Assembly (NCBI RefSeq): GCF_011040385.1
Contig: NZ_JAAIKB010000016.1
Coordinates: forward strand, 1-64,000
Origin: Falsiroseomonas algicola
Lineage (GTDB): Bacteria > Pseudomonadota > Alphaproteobacteria > Acetobacterales > Acetobacteraceae
Direction of reading: 5' to 3'
Length of the DNA: 64,000 nucleotides
Part shown: one piece after another, positions 17,499 to 26,779 of the stretch
How the letters are laid out: the number at the start of each line of letters is the position of its first letter
Position numbering within the stretch: position 1 is the first letter of the stretch
The notes under the pieces: model-generated
Seen by the model: only the letters and a program-made list of their open reading frames with translations
Database searches by the model: none
Told to the model about the DNA's origin: nothing
Translations under genes and position numbers: made by a program

Positions 17499-18509
17499 GT
17501 GCCCTACGATCTGAAGCGCATCCCCCGAAAGCCCGACACCACCGGCGCAGAGGCCGCGCGGGTGGGTGAGGAACTCCGCGATTCCCGCCTGGCCCTCGGC
17601 CTGTCGGTGGAGGAGATGGCGGTGCGGCTGCGCATCCGCCGCCCCTACCTGGAAGCGCTGGAGGAAGGCCGCATCGCGGATCTGCCCGGCGCGGCCTATG
17701 CCGTGGGCTTCGTGCGAACCTACGCCCAGGCGCTCGGCCTCGACTCGGATGAGATGGTGCGCCGCTTCCGCGACCTCTCCGGCGCCGCGGTCACGCGCAA
17801 GACGAACCTGGTCTTCCCCGAACCCGTGCCGGAACGCGGCATGCCCGCCAGCGGCGTGATCGGCATCGGCGCGGTGATCGTCATCGGTGCCTATGTCGCC
17901 TGGTTCAACTGGACCGGCGGCGGCAACCGCACCGTCGATGTCGTGCCGCCCGTGCCGCCGCGCCTGGAAGCCGCCGCCGAGCAGGGCCGCGCCCAGCTGC
18001 CCGGCGCCCGCGGCGATGCCGCCGGCACCCTGCCGCTCGCCGCCCTGCCGCCGCCCGGCGGCATCGGCGCGCCCTCGAACACCGCCGCCCAGGCCGCGAC
18101 CGTCCCCGCCGCGCCCCCGCCGCCCGTGGTGGCCCCCGCGCCGCCCGCGCCGCCGCCGCCCCTGATCGCCGGGCTGCCGGATGGCACCAGGGTGGCGCTG
18201 CGCGCCCGGCCCAATTCCGGCGATGGCGTCTGGCTGCAGGTGCGGGACCCCCGCAACGGCCAGGTGCTCCTGAACCGCGTGCTCCGCCCGGGCGAACACT
18301 GGCCCGTGCCGGTGCGGGACGGGCTGCTGCTGGATACCGGCAAGGCGGAGGGGCTGGAGATCGTCGTCGAGAACAGCGCCTCCCCGGCACTGGACGGCAT
18401 CATCGGGGTGCGCCGCAACATCGCCCTCGACCCCGACCGCCTGCGCCAGCGCCTGGTCCCCGCCACCGCCAGCAACGCCCCGCCCCAGGCCGTCATCCGC
18501 ACGAACTGA
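17499..18509 (+). CDS. RodZ-like cell-shape protein (HTH, TM, DUF4115)
   Basis: A 336-aa bitopic membrane protein. A cytoplasmic Cro/CI-type HTH occupies ~22-90 (LRDSRLALGLSVEEMAVRLRIRRPYLEALEEGRIADLPG), one TM helix ~119-137, then a long Pro/Ala-rich periplasmic linker and a C-terminal DUF4115 domain (~215-300). RodZ links MreB filaments to the elongasome. It begins at GTG 17499 in the order rodZ-ispG that is widespread in proteobacteria. Confidence 0.85.
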   Translation: MPYDLKRIPRKPDTTGAEAARVGEELRDSRLALGLSVEEMAVRLRIRRPYLEALEEGRIADLPGAAYAVGFVRTYAQALGLDSDEMVRRFRDLSGAAVTRKTNLVFPEPVPERGMPASGVIGIGAVIVIGAYVAWFNWTGGGNRTVDVVPPVPPRLEAAAEQGRAQLPGARGDAAGTLPLAALPPPGGIGAPSNTAAQAATVPAAPPPPVVAPAPPAPPPPLIAGLPDGTRVALRARPNSGDGVWLQVRDPRNGQVLLNRVLRPGEHWPVPVRDGLLLDTGKAEGLEIVVENSASPALDGIIGVRRNIALDPDRLRQRLVPATASNAPPQAVIRTN

Positions 18510-18517
18510 GGCGATAG

Positions 18518-18583
18518 CCCTCTCCACCCGACGGGGGGCTGGACGCATGCGTCGAGCGGTGGGTGAGGGGGGCTCCACCCAGC
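18518..18583. repeat. REP-like palindromic intergenic repeat
   Basis: Between rodZ and ispG lies a CCCTCTCCACCC ... GGTGGGTGAGGGG pair of arms around an inner GC-rich segment containing ACGCATGCGT. The outer sequence resembles the repeats at 23651 and 25371, so this looks like a dispersed palindromic family. It could act as a transcript-end stabiliser or attenuator. Confidence 0.6.
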
Positions 18584-18660
18584 CGAGCCGCTTCCCCCTG
18601 TGATCCCGGGCCCCGGCACCCTATGCTTGGGCCCAAGGAACCAGGGACCACGGACGCAGC

Positions 18661-19800
18661 ATGGCCTATCGCCCCTACCAGCAGATCGCCCGCCGCAAGT
18701 CGCGGCTGATCCATGTAGGCAAGGTCCCGGTCGGCGGCGACAGCCCCATCACCGTCCAGACCATGACCAACACGCCGACCGAGGACGCCAAGGCGACGAT
18801 CGAACAGATCCGCCGCTGCGAAGTCGCGGGCGTCGACATCGTCCGCGTCTCCGTCCCCACCGAGGAAGCGACCGCCGCGCTGGCGGAAATCGTGCGGGAG
18901 GTGAATGTCCCGATCGTCGCCGACATCCACTTCCACTACCGCCGCGCGATCGAGGCCGCCGAGGCCGGCGCCGCCTGCCTCCGCATCAATCCCGGCAATA
19001 TCGGCAGCAAGGAACGGGTGAAGGAGGTCGTGAAGGCCGCCCGCGACCATGGCTGCTCCATCCGCATCGGCGTGAATGCCGGGTCGCTGGAAAAGCACCT
19101 GCTGGAGAAATACGGGGAGCCCAACCCGGACGCGCTGGTGGAATCCGCGCTGTGGCACGCCGACCACCTGCTGCAGGAGGGGTTCGACAACTTCAAGATC
19201 AGCGTGAAGGCGTCCGACGTCTTCCTGGCGGTGGCGGCGTATCAGCAACTCGCCGAGGCCTGCGACCATCCGCTCCATATCGGCATCACGGAGGCCGGCG
19301 GCCGCCGCGCCGGCACCGTCAAGTCCGCCATCGGCCTGGGCAGCCTGCTCTGGGCCGGCATCGGCGATACCGTCCGCGTCTCGCTCTCCGCGGAGCCGGA
19401 GGAGGAGGTCTCGGTCGGCTGGGAGCTTCTGAAGTCGCTGCACATCCGCCACCGCGGCGTGAAGGTCATCTCCTGCCCCTCCTGCGCCCGGCAGGGCTTC
19501 GACGTGATCCGCACGGTGGAGAAGCTGGAGGAGCGGCTCGCCCATATCGACCAGCCGATCTCCCTCTCCATCATCGGCTGCGTGGTGAACGGGCCCGGCG
19601 AGGCGCTGATGACCGACATCGGCCTCACGGGCGGCGGCGCCGGCACCCACATGGTCTACGGCATGGGCAAGACCAGCCACACGGTGCGGACCGAGGAGAT
19701 GGTCGAGCACATCGTCGGCCTGGTGGAGGCCCGCGCCGAGGCCATGAAGGCCGCCAAGGCGGCCGAGACCGCCGCCGCCGAGAAGCAGGCCGCGGAGTAG
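18661..19800 (+). CDS. ispG: 4-hydroxy-3-methylbut-2-en-1-yl diphosphate synthase
   Basis: A 379-aa [4Fe-4S] enzyme of the MEP isoprenoid pathway (GcpE). The N-terminal TIM barrel contains [25 protein letters not shown] and [30 protein letters not shown]. The cluster cysteines are in [12 protein letters not shown] and [12 protein letters not shown]. The C-terminus ends in an Ala/Lys-rich tail. In relatives hisS follows; here about 1.5 kb of foreign-looking DNA intervenes. Confidence 0.97.
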   Translation: MAYRPYQQIARRKSRLIHVGKVPVGGDSPITVQTMTNTPTEDAKATIEQIRRCEVAGVDIVRVSVPTEEATAALAEIVREVNVPIVADIHFHYRRAIEAAEAGAACLRINPGNIGSKERVKEVVKAARDHGCSIRIGVNAGSLEKHLLEKYGEPNPDALVESALWHADHLLQEGFDNFKISVKASDVFLAVAAYQQLAEACDHPLHIGITEAGGRRAGTVKSAIGLGSLLWAGIGDTVRVSLSAEPEEEVSVGWELLKSLHIRHRGVKVISCPSCARQGFDVIRTVEKLEERLAHIDQPISLSIIGCVVNGPGEALMTDIGLTGGGAGTHMVYGMGKTSHTVRTEEMVEHIVGLVEARAEAMKAAKAAETAAAEKQAAE

Positions 19801-19803
19801 CGC

Positions 19804-20289
19804 TTGCACCCCGAAATCCTCCGCCACCGCGACGCCATCGCGGCGATCTGCCGCCGCTTCGGCGTAGTGCGGCTGGAGGTCTTCGGCTCGGCGGCGCGGG
19901 GTGACGATTTCGACCCGGCGCGGAGCGACGTGGACCTGCTGGTGGAGTTCACGCCCGAGGCTCGCTTCGACTTCGCCGCCTTCGCCGACCTGAAGGACGC
20001 GCTGGAAGCCTTGTTCGGGCGCGCGGTGGACCTGATCGACCGCCCGGCTATCGAGAAGAGCCACAACCCGCTCCGCCGCGCCACCATCCTGGGCGACGCT
20101 GAGCTCGTGTTTACCACTGACGTAGGTCCCTCGCGCTTCGCCGCTCTTCGCGCCATTGCGGCGTGCCGCAACCAGCTTACGACCGCGGAAATCATGTGCC
20201 TCACGCGTGGCGAGGACTGGGGCGAGCCCGGTGACGCGGCTCAGCTTGTTAAGGGCCATGACCAGGGTGCTGGTCAATCCTGTGGATAG
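19804..20289 (+). pseudogene. MNT-domain nucleotidyltransferase (MntA-like antitoxin) with replaced C-terminus
   Basis: The first ~105 codons encode a minimal nucleotidyltransferase: EVFGSAARGDDFDPARSDVDLLVEF has the GS...DxD motif (Gly28, Ser29, Asp42, Asp44), followed by the family tail AVDLIDRP...NPLRRATILGDAELVF. MntA proteins usually stop there and are followed at once by a HEPN toxin gene. Here the frame runs on through ~55 unrelated residues and no HEPN gene follows. I read this as the remnant of a HEPN/MNT toxin-antitoxin pair broken by the insertion that brought the next gene. It starts at TTG 19804, right after ispG, and may still be translated. Confidence 0.65.
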
Positions 20290-20354
20290 ACATCGCGTGT
20301 GGCGGCGCTTGAGCAGCACGGCGAAGCTGGGGAGGAAGTGGTGTCCACCTCGAT

Positions 20355-21173
20355 CTATGTCTGCCGGCGCGCATTGATCTGTGGCACACCGTTGAGCCAG
20401 CAGAGGTACGCGTTATCACGCCACAGTATCCAGACTTGCGTGAACGCGTCTTTGGCTGACGCTGTGGCCTCCACCATAATGGCTTCGACTTGCTCAGTTT
20501 TCACATACAAAAATGTCGGGTTTAAATAAGCCAGGAGCCAATACGCGGGGTCGTATCCCTTTTCGGCTTTGCCTCGGCAAACAGCGCTGAGCGAACTCCT
20601 GATCATTTGAATGCTTGCAATGTCAGTTGTATCATCGGGTTCGTGCGTCATCCGTAAAAAATTAGGACTTGTTTCGAATAGGGCTTTGACGGCTTCGCGG
20701 TCCGTCTCTGTCAGCGGCTGCGCTTCTTGCAATTTTTGCACTGCTCGTCGCCCCGCTTCGCCAGCGGGCTCTGGCACACTGAATAGGGCAGCCCTGCGCC
20801 GATCACCCGGATCAAGCGGTGTGCCCGCCTTCAACGCTTCGTCGATCCGTTCGTCCTGCCGATATTCGTCATTGCGGCGGCGTCCCGGCCGTAGAGCTTC
20901 AGTCACCTCCACGTCGACGATTTCATCGGCCAACTTAATTTGTAAGTCCGGCCGGTCTTTGCTGGTAAGTCGGATTGCGCCTGCACCAATAAGCTTGGCG
21001 AACGCGGCGCCGGTTGCGGCTTCTCGCCAGAATGAAAACTGGTTCCCGGTGATAACGCAGTCGCCGAACTGGCTGCGGGTTTTGTCCACGCTCGCGGACA
21101 GAGCTGCAGGGCTTTGCCACTGGCGCATCCCCTCCTTAATGGCTTCGATTTCAGCGCGCTGCGGTCGGTTCAT
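20355..21173 (-). CDS. Hypothetical protein, possible PD-(D/E)XK-like nuclease
   Basis: A 272-aa protein I do not recognise. It starts at ATG 21173. The segment [21 protein letters not shown] (about 75-94) has a conserved-looking Asp followed by Glu-Val-Thr in a beta-beta arrangement, reminiscent of restriction-endonuclease-like folds in orphan defence proteins. A second block ([19 protein letters not shown], ~205-225) is also typical of such orphans. Codon use is visibly less GC-biased than in ispG or hisS. The gene is antisense to both neighbours and sits where ispG-hisS synteny is broken, indicating horizontal origin. The nuclease assignment is inference only. Confidence 0.6.
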   Translation of the reverse strand: MNRPQRAEIEAIKEGMRQWQSPAALSASVDKTRSQFGDCVITGNQFSFWREAATGAAFAKLIGAGAIRLTSKDRPDLQIKLADEIVDVEVTEALRPGRRRNDEYRQDERIDEALKAGTPLDPGDRRRAALFSVPEPAGEAGRRAVQKLQEAQPLTETDREAVKALFETSPNFLRMTHEPDDTTDIASIQMIRSSLSAVCRGKAEKGYDPAYWLLAYLNPTFLYVKTEQVEAIMVEATASAKDAFTQVWILWRDNAYLCWLNGVPQINARRQT

Positions 21174-21338
21174 TTACTGCCCCTCCTTCATGGCGCACAG
21201 GTAATATGGGAAGACGGCCGTGCGCCAAGCGCCATACCTCGATGTGGTGCCACGCGGCGCCGCGTCGCGTCGTCCCTTGCTCGCACGCACTACCCGCGCC
21301 CCTTGCCCCCCGCCTTCCGCCGCGTTACGCGCCACGGC

Positions 21339-22586
21339 ATGGCCAGCACCCCCCTCCAGCCCGTCCGCGGCACCCGTGACCTGATCGGCGAGGACCACCG
21401 TCGCCATCACCACGTCATCACCGCCGCGCGCCGGATCACCGGCCTCTACGGCTTCGAGGAATGGGCCACCCCGATCTTCGAGGACACGCGCGTCTTCGCC
21501 CGCTCCCTCGGCGAGACCTCCGACGTGGTCAGCAAGGAGATGTATTCCTTCACCGACCGCGGCGGCGATTCCATCACCTTGCGGCCGGAAAACACCGCCG
21601 GCGTCTGCCGCGCCCTCGTCACCAACGGCCTGACCCAGTCCAACCTGCCCCGCAAGGTCTTCTATGCCGGGCCGATGTTCCGCTACGAGCGCCCGCAGAA
21701 GGGCCGCTACCGCCAGTTCCACCAGATCGGGGCCGAGATCCTCGGCGCCGCGGAGCCGCTGGCGGATGCGGAGGTCATCGCCGCCGGCTGGAACATCCTG
21801 CAGGACCTCGGCATCAGCGACGGCGTGGTGCTGGAGATCAACACGCTGGGCGATGCCGAAAGCCGCGACGCCTATCGCGCCGCCCTCGTCGCCCATTTCA
21901 CCGCGCACAGGGACAGCCTGTCCGAGGACAGCCGCATCCGGCTCGAGAAGAACCCGATGCGCATCCTGGACAGCAAGGATGAGGGCGACCGGAAGATCGT
22001 CGCCACCGCCCCCACCATCCAGCCCTACCTGACCCCGGCGGCCTCCGCCTTCTTCGCCGCCGTCCTGAAGCACCTCGAAACCCTCGGCGTGCCGACGCGG
22101 GAGAACCCGAGGATCGTGCGCGGCCTCGACTACTACAGCCACACGGCCTTCGAATTCGTGACGGACCGCCTGGGCGCCCAGGGCACCGTCATGGCGGGCG
22201 GCCGCTATGATGGCCTGGTGGAGGAGATGGGCGGCCCCGCCACCCCCTCCGTCGGCTGGGCCGCGGGCGTGGAGCGCCTCTCCATGCTGCTGGCCCAGAG
22301 CCCGGCGGCGCCGCGCCCCGTCGCCGTGATCCCGGTGGCGGAGGCGCAGGAAGCCGCCGCCATCCAGCTCACGCAGCTTCTCCGCCAGGCCGGCGTCACC
22401 GCCGAGATCGCCTACAAGGGCAACCTCAAGCGCCGGATGGAGCGCGCCAACAAGCTCTCCGCCCGCGCCGCCCTGATCCTGGGCGAGGATGAGGTGGCGC
22501 AGGGCGTCGTCCAGCTCCGCGACCTCGATGCCGGCACCCAGGACCGCATCCCGCCCGCGGAGGCCGTGGCCAGGCTGCGCGGATGA
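21339..22586 (+). CDS. hisS: Histidyl-tRNA synthetase
   Basis: A 415-aa class II aminoacyl-tRNA synthetase. Landmarks are [10 protein letters not shown], motif 2 [28 protein letters not shown], the histidine-binding [14 protein letters not shown] and motif 3 GGRYDGL...[13 protein letters not shown], then an anticodon-binding domain. The ATG at 21339 is used because the upstream in-frame extension from 21114 lies in the foreign segment and is not family-like. The stop overlaps prfA by 4 bases. Confidence 0.96.
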   Translation: MASTPLQPVRGTRDLIGEDHRRHHHVITAARRITGLYGFEEWATPIFEDTRVFARSLGETSDVVSKEMYSFTDRGGDSITLRPENTAGVCRALVTNGLTQSNLPRKVFYAGPMFRYERPQKGRYRQFHQIGAEILGAAEPLADAEVIAAGWNILQDLGISDGVVLEINTLGDAESRDAYRAALVAHFTAHRDSLSEDSRIRLEKNPMRILDSKDEGDRKIVATAPTIQPYLTPAASAFFAAVLKHLETLGVPTRENPRIVRGLDYYSHTAFEFVTDRLGAQGTVMAGGRYDGLVEEMGGPATPSVGWAAGVERLSMLLAQSPAAPRPVAVIPVAEAQEAAAIQLTQLLRQAGVTAEIAYKGNLKRRMERANKLSARAALILGEDEVAQGVVQLRDLDAGTQDRIPPAEAVARLRG

Positions 22587-23638
22587 GCCTCCCCCAGAAG
22601 CTGGATCGCCTCCTCTCCCGCGCCGAGGAGATCCGCGACCAGCTCAACACCGCCGATGGCGCGCAGGTCGGCGCGCTGTCGAAGGAACTCTCGGACCTCG
22701 AGCCCCTGGTCGAGAAGGTCCAGGAATACCGCGCCACCGAAAGGGGGCGCGATGAGGCCGAGGCCATGCTCGGCGACCCGGAGCTGCGCGAGCTGGCGGA
22801 GCCCGAATACTTCGCGCTCCGCGATCGCCTGCCGGTGCTGGAACGCGAGATCCGCCTGATGCTGCTGCCGCGCGACGCCGCGGACCAGGGCAACGCCATC
22901 CTGGAGATCCGCCCCGCCGCCGGCGGCGACGAGGCGGCCCTTTTCGCCGCCGAGCTCTTCGGCGCCTACCAGCGCTACGCCGCCACCCAGGGCTGGCGGT
23001 TCGACGTGCTGGAGTATGACGAGGGCGAATTGGGCGGCGTGAAGGGCGCGACCGCGACCGTCGAGGGCCGCGGCGTCTTCGCCCGCCTGAAGTTCGAGAG
23101 CGGCGTCCACCGAGTGCAGCGCGTGCCTGCCACGGAATCGCAGGGCCGCATCCACACCTCCACCGTGACCGTCGCCGTGATGGCGGAGGCCGAGGAGGTG
23201 GATGTGCAGATCAACGAGAGCGACCTCCGCATCGACACCTACCGGGCGTCGGGCGCCGGCGGGCAGCACGTCAACAAGACGGACAGCGCCGTGCGCATCA
23301 CCCACATCCCGACCGGGACGGTGGTGGCGATGCAGGAGGAGCGGAGCCAGCACAAGAACCGCGCCAAGGCGATGAAGGTGCTGCGCGCCCGCATCTATGA
23401 CGCGCAGCGCAACCGGCTCGACACCGCCCGCGCCGCCGACCGCAAGTCCCAGGTCGGCACCGGCGACCGCAGCGAGCGCATCCGCACCTACAACTTCCCG
23501 CAGGGCCGCGTGACCGACCACCGCATCGGCCTGACGCTGCACAAGATCGACCGCGTCATGCAGGGCGAGTTCGACGAGATCATCGGCGCCCTGGTTGCCG
23601 AGGACGAGGCCGCCCGCCTGGCGGCGGAAGCCGAATGA
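22583..23638 (+). CDS. prfA: Peptide chain release factor 1
   Basis: A 351-aa class I release factor. The GGQ motif is in [16 protein letters not shown], and the PxT stop-codon recognition tripeptide is in [14 protein letters not shown], which specifies UAA/UAG. Its ATG overlaps the hisS TGA (ATGA), indicating translational coupling. prmC, which methylates the GGQ glutamine, follows. Confidence 0.97.
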   Translation: MSLPQKLDRLLSRAEEIRDQLNTADGAQVGALSKELSDLEPLVEKVQEYRATERGRDEAEAMLGDPELRELAEPEYFALRDRLPVLEREIRLMLLPRDAADQGNAILEIRPAAGGDEAALFAAELFGAYQRYAATQGWRFDVLEYDEGELGGVKGATATVEGRGVFARLKFESGVHRVQRVPATESQGRIHTSTVTVAVMAEAEEVDVQINESDLRIDTYRASGAGGQHVNKTDSAVRITHIPTGTVVAMQEERSQHKNRAKAMKVLRARIYDAQRNRLDTARAADRKSQVGTGDRSERIRTYNFPQGRVTDHRIGLTLHKIDRVMQGEFDEIIGALVAEDEAARLAAEAE

Positions 23639-23650
23639 CGACCCCCTGTT

Positions 23651-23690
23651 CCCTCCCCCGCGCTTGCGGGGGAGGGTTAGGGTGGGGGTC
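23651..23690. repeat. REP-like palindrome directly before prmC
   Basis: CCCTCCCCCGC GCTT GCGGGGGAGGG forms a near-perfect 11-bp hairpin, followed by TTAGGGTGGGGG. It matches the repeat at 25371 in arms and tail. It fills the prfA-prmC gap and its G-rich tail lies where the prmC ribosome-binding site must be. Confidence 0.75.
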
Positions 23691-23693
23691 GTC

Positions 23694-24602
23694 GTGACAT
23701 CCTGCCCCCCCGGCCAATCCGTCGGCGCCTATCTCTGCCAGGCCGGCCAGGTGCTCCGCGCCGCCGCCATCGACCAGCCCCGCTTCGAGGCCCGGCTCCT
23801 CCTCGCCCATGCCATGGGCACGACCCAGGACGCCCTGCTCCGCGACCCCCGCGCCGAGGTCCCGGCCGAGGCCGCCGCCCGTTTCGGCGACTCGCTGAAG
23901 CGGCGCCTCGACCATGTCCCCGTCGCCCATATCCTCGGCCGCCAGGGCTTCTGGACGCTCGACCTCGCCGTCTCCCCCGCCACCCTCATCCCCCGCCCCG
24001 ACACCGAGTCGCTGGTGGAGGCCGCACTGGAGGCCTTCCCCGAGCCCTCCCGCCCGCTCCGCCTGCTGGACCTCGGCACCGGCACCGGCGCCCTGCTGCT
24101 GGCCGTGCTCGCCGAACGCCCTGGCGCCTTCGGCATCGGGGTGGACCGCAGCCCGGAGGCCGCCGCGCTGGCCGCCCGCAACGCCCGCGACAACAGCCTG
24201 GCCGATCGCGCCGTCTTCCTGGCCGGGGACTGGGCCACGGCGCTCGACTCGACCTTCGACCTGGTCCTGTCCAACCCCCCCTATATCGAGCGTGACGCCA
24301 TCCCGGACCTGATGCCCGACGTCGCCCGGCACGAACCGGCCCTTGCCCTGGATGGCGGGCCGGACGGGCTCGATGCCTATCGCGCCATTGCCGCCGCGCT
24401 GCCCGGGCTGCTCACGCCCGGCGGCATCGCCATCCTCGAACTCGGCCAGGGCCAGCGCGCGGCGGTGGAGGATCTGGCCCGCGCCGCCGGCCTGACCCCC
24501 ACGGGATGCCGCGCCGATCTGGGCGGAATCGACCGCGCCCTGATCATCGCAAAGGACCACATCGCGAAAAAACCGTTTGTCGCGCCCCCGGCGGCGCACT
24601 AG
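23694..24602 (+). CDS. prmC: Release factor glutamine N5-methyltransferase
   Basis: A 302-aa SAM methyltransferase that modifies the GGQ glutamine of RF1 and RF2. An N-terminal helical recognition domain is followed by LRLLDLGTGTGALLLAVLAERPGA (SAM motif I) and the catalytic NPPY motif in DLVLSNPPYIE. The best start is GTG 23694, since upstream codons lie in the palindromic repeat. Frame, order after prfA and motifs agree. Confidence 0.94.
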   Translation: MTSCPPGQSVGAYLCQAGQVLRAAAIDQPRFEARLLLAHAMGTTQDALLRDPRAEVPAEAAARFGDSLKRRLDHVPVAHILGRQGFWTLDLAVSPATLIPRPDTESLVEAALEAFPEPSRPLRLLDLGTGTGALLLAVLAERPGAFGIGVDRSPEAAALAARNARDNSLADRAVFLAGDWATALDSTFDLVLSNPPYIERDAIPDLMPDVARHEPALALDGGPDGLDAYRAIAAALPGLLTPGGIAILELGQGQRAAVEDLARAAGLTPTGCRADLGGIDRALIIAKDHIAKKPFVAPPAAH

Positions 24603-24796
24603 GTTGGCCCCGCGGCCCGGGTTGCCCTTGCGCATCCCGGCACCGCCGGCAGAAGCGGCCGGGCTTGGGGGACCAGGGGCGATTGGCCCGGTCCCACCCG
24701 CCGGCGTGCCGCGATGACGCAACCCGAAGATGCTGCGTTCCCGGTCGGGGCCTTCCCGCCCGGCGGCGCGATTGCGAGACGGCGAACGCCATACCA

Positions 24797-25360
24797 ATGA
24801 ACATGAAGCGCATGCGCGGCCGCGGCGGCAACCGCCACGGGGGCGGAGGTGGCGGCGGCGGCGGTCCGTACCGCCAGGGCGGCGGCGGCGGCGGTGGGGG
24901 AGGCGGTGGCGGCGGCCACCAGCCGATGAACCGCAACCACGTCTTCGACAGCAACGGCCCGGACATGCGCCTGCGCGGCACCGCCCAGCAGCTGTTCGAG
25001 AAGTACCTCCAGCTTGGCCGGGACGCGACCAGCGCCAGCGACCGCGTGATGGCGGAAAGCTACTTCCAGCACGCGGAGCACTATTTCCGCATCCTCAACG
25101 CCATGAGCCAGGCGGCCCAGCAGCAGGGCGGCCCACCCCCGCACCAGCAGCGCCGCTACCACCAGGGGCCGGACCAGGATGGCGGCGGCGAAGGCTCGGG
25201 CGAACAGCCCGACCTGAACCGGAACGAGGCCAATCTGGCCCAGCAGATCCACGCGCCCCAATACGGCAACGGCCATGCCGACCGCGGCAACGGCCACGCC
25301 ATGGAGTCGGACGACCAGGGCGAGCCGCGCGACCGCGACCGCGACCAGCGGGAAGGCTGA
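24797..25360 (+). CDS. DUF4167 family protein with long polyglycine tract
   Basis: A 187-aa protein, a hallmark of alphaproteobacteria downstream of prmC. The N-terminus is basic and glycine-rich (MNMKRMRGRGGNRHGG, then runs of 9 and 13 Gly). The conserved block is NHVFDSNGPDMRLRGTAQQLFEKYLQLGRDATSASDRVMAESYFQHAEHYFRILN (~45-100), and the C-terminus is Gln/Asp/Arg-rich and probably disordered. RGG-like composition hints at RNA association, but the function is unknown. Confidence 0.92.
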   Translation: MNMKRMRGRGGNRHGGGGGGGGGPYRQGGGGGGGGGGGGGHQPMNRNHVFDSNGPDMRLRGTAQQLFEKYLQLGRDATSASDRVMAESYFQHAEHYFRILNAMSQAAQQQGGPPPHQQRRYHQGPDQDGGGEGSGEQPDLNRNEANLAQQIHAPQYGNGHADRGNGHAMESDDQGEPRDRDRDQREG

Positions 25361-25370
25361 GGCATCGAAG

Positions 25371-25410
25371 CCCTCTCCCCCCTGCGGGGGAGAGGGTTGG
25401 GTGAGGGGCC
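25371..25410. repeat. REP-like palindrome after the DUF4167 gene
   Basis: CCCTCTCCCC-CCTG-CGGGGGAGAGGG is a long hairpin followed by TTGGGTGAGGGG. It lies between the convergent DUF4167 and DOPA-dioxygenase genes and could terminate or stabilise both transcripts. It is the clearest of three related copies (18518, 23651, 25371). Confidence 0.75.
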
Positions 25411-25433
25411 CCAAGCCGGCCCGGCCGCGCCCC

Positions 25434-25775
25434 CTATTCCGGCAGCACGCTGACTTCCAGCGGCAGCACCGCGCCCATCCACAACGCATGCGCGGTGTGG
25501 TCGGCGCGCTGGCGGCCGGTCTCGGGATGCACCAGCACCGTCAGCCCGGCGCGGTTCAGCGCGATGAAGGGCACCAGCTCCGGGAACAGCGCCGGCTCGA
25601 ACGCCACCTGGTACATGGCCGTGGGGTGCGGGCCGACCGGCACGTCATGCCACCGCCCCAGCACGGCCGCCGGAAAGCGCTCCGCGATCCCGTCCCGCAG
25701 CGCCGCCGCCACCGGCCGCGTCGCCGCCGGGTCGTAGTAGACATGGGCGTGCCAGCCCGTGATCGCGTCACTCAT
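25434..25775 (-). CDS. DOPA 4,5-dioxygenase family protein
   Basis: A 113-aa protein matching the small DOPA_dioxygen family: ITGWHAHVYYDPAATRPVAAALRDGIAERFP near the start (the HxHVYYD signature), GPHPTAMYQVAF in the middle and HPETGRQRADHTAHALWMG at the end. Plant and fungal members cleave L-DOPA in betalain-type pathways; the bacterial substrate is unknown. The start is ATG 25775. Confidence 0.85.
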   Translation of the reverse strand: MSDAITGWHAHVYYDPAATRPVAAALRDGIAERFPAAVLGRWHDVPVGPHPTAMYQVAFEPALFPELVPFIALNRAGLTVLVHPETGRQRADHTAHALWMGAVLPLEVSVLPE

Positions 25776-25848
25776 CGGTCGCATTCCTGAAGGCCGGCGC
25801 AGCCTCCTGCCCCGCGGGGCGGCATGCAAGCAGGCTGACGCCAACACG

Positions 25849-25885
25849 AAAAGCGCCGCGCCCCGTCCCCGGGATCGCGGCGCCC
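25849..25885 (-). terminator. Rho-independent terminator after the coxIV-like gene
   Basis: On the minus strand GCGCCGCG (25876-25883) pairs with CGCGGCGC (25853-25860) around a 15-base loop that itself contains CCCCGGGG-like pairing, followed by TTTTCG. It lies 27 bases past the small-gene stop and probably ends the purM-purN-coxIV transcript. Confidence 0.7.
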
Positions 25886-25909
25886 CTCAGGCGCGGCAGC
25901 AGCGTCGCG

Positions 25910-26071
25910 TCAGGCGACGAAGATGGCCAGCAGCACCAGGACCCCGACGGCCAGGCCGATGCTCCAGGTGGTCGCCTTCATGAAGCCGGCATAGAGCGAC
26001 TGGCGCTCCGCCATGATGTCCTCGGCCTTCACCTCGACCATCTCATACGTCGCGGGGGCGTGGTCAGCCAT
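25910..26071 (-). CDS. aa3-type cytochrome c oxidase subunit IV-like small membrane protein
   Basis: A 53-aa protein starting at ATG 26071: MADHAPATYEMVEVKAEDIM, AERQSLYAGFMKATTWSIGL and one C-terminal TM helix (AVGVLVLLAIFVA). This is the pattern of the single-helix bacterial aa3-type oxidase subunit IV, an accessory subunit of unknown detailed role. It lies 21 bases after purN with an AAGGAC site, so it is probably co-transcribed with the purine genes. Oxidase core genes are not in the window. Confidence 0.82.
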   Translation of the reverse strand: MADHAPATYEMVEVKAEDIMAERQSLYAGFMKATTWSIGLAVGVLVLLAIFVA

Positions 26072-26092
26072 GGGCGGGTCCTTCGTTGAGCA

Positions 26093-26779
26093 TCAGCCTT
26101 CGACGGGTCTTGTAGAAAGCGCGGCCGGCACGGGCAAGGGGTTCGCCAGGCTCGCGGAGGCCCCCGGCGCATCGACCCGCGCCAGGTCGCCCTCCACCCG
26201 CACCCGCCCGGCCGCCAGCCAGGCCAGCGCCGCGGGGTAGATCCGGTGTTCCTCCGCCAGCACCCGCGCGGCCAGCGCCGCCTCGTCGTCATCCGGCAGC
26301 ACCGGCACGGCGGCCTGGGCCAGGATCGGCCCCTCATCCACGCCATGCCGCACCAGATGGACGGTGCAGCCATGCAGCCGCACCCCCGCGGCCAGCGCCC
26401 GGGCATGGGTATCGAGCCCGCGGAAACTCGGCAGCAGGGAAGGGTGGATGTTGATCAGCCGGTCCTGCCAGCGCTCGACGAACCCCTCCGTCAGCACCCG
26501 CATGAAGCCCGCCAGCGCCACCAGCTCGATCCCGTGCCGCGCCAGCACGGCGTCCATCGCCGCTTCGAATCCCGCCCGGTCACCCTTGAAGGCGCGGCTC
26601 TCGACCACGGCGGTCGGGATGCCCTGTTCCTCGGCATAGACAAGGCCCGGCACCAGCGCGCGATTGGACAGGACCAGCGCGATCTCGGCGGGATAGGCCG
26701 GGTCGCGCGCCGCCTCGACCAGCTTCACCATGTTGCTGCCGCGGCCCGAGATCAGGACCGCGGTCGGGACGCGCCGCAT
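26093..26779 (-). CDS. purN: Phosphoribosylglycinamide formyltransferase
   Basis: A 228-aa enzyme transferring the formyl group from 10-formyl-THF to GAR in purine synthesis. Motifs are VLISGRGSNMVKLVEA at the N-terminus, the catalytic segment LINIHPSLLPSFRGLDTH with Asn-His, and HLVRHGVDEGPILAQAAVPV. The ATG at 26779 overlaps the purM stop (ATGA), so translation is coupled. The C-terminus has a short non-conserved extension. Confidence 0.95.
   Translation of the reverse strand: MRRVPTAVLISGRGSNMVKLVEAARDPAYPAEIALVLSNRALVPGLVYAEEQGIPTAVVESRAFKGDRAGFEAAMDAVLARHGIELVALAGFMRVLTEGFVERWQDRLINIHPSLLPSFRGLDTHARALAAGVRLHGCTVHLVRHGVDEGPILAQAAVPVLPDDDEAALAARVLAEEHRIYPAALAWLAAGRVRVEGDLARVDAPGASASLANPLPVPAALSTRPVEG

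Noticed and set aside
18493-20319. A 608-codon open frame on the minus strand across ispG
   Set aside because: ispG on the other strand is certain; the N-terminal part over the broken MNT tail looked odd but gives no recognisable family.
20290-20354. A HEPN toxin gene downstream of the MNT gene
   Set aside because: No plus-strand frame of suitable length or with an Rx4-6H motif is present before the antisense orphan gene.
24841-24920. Sequencing artefact in the GGC/GGT run of the DUF4167 gene
   Set aside because: The frame stays open through the run and the conserved domain follows in frame; glycine-rich N-termini are usual in this family.
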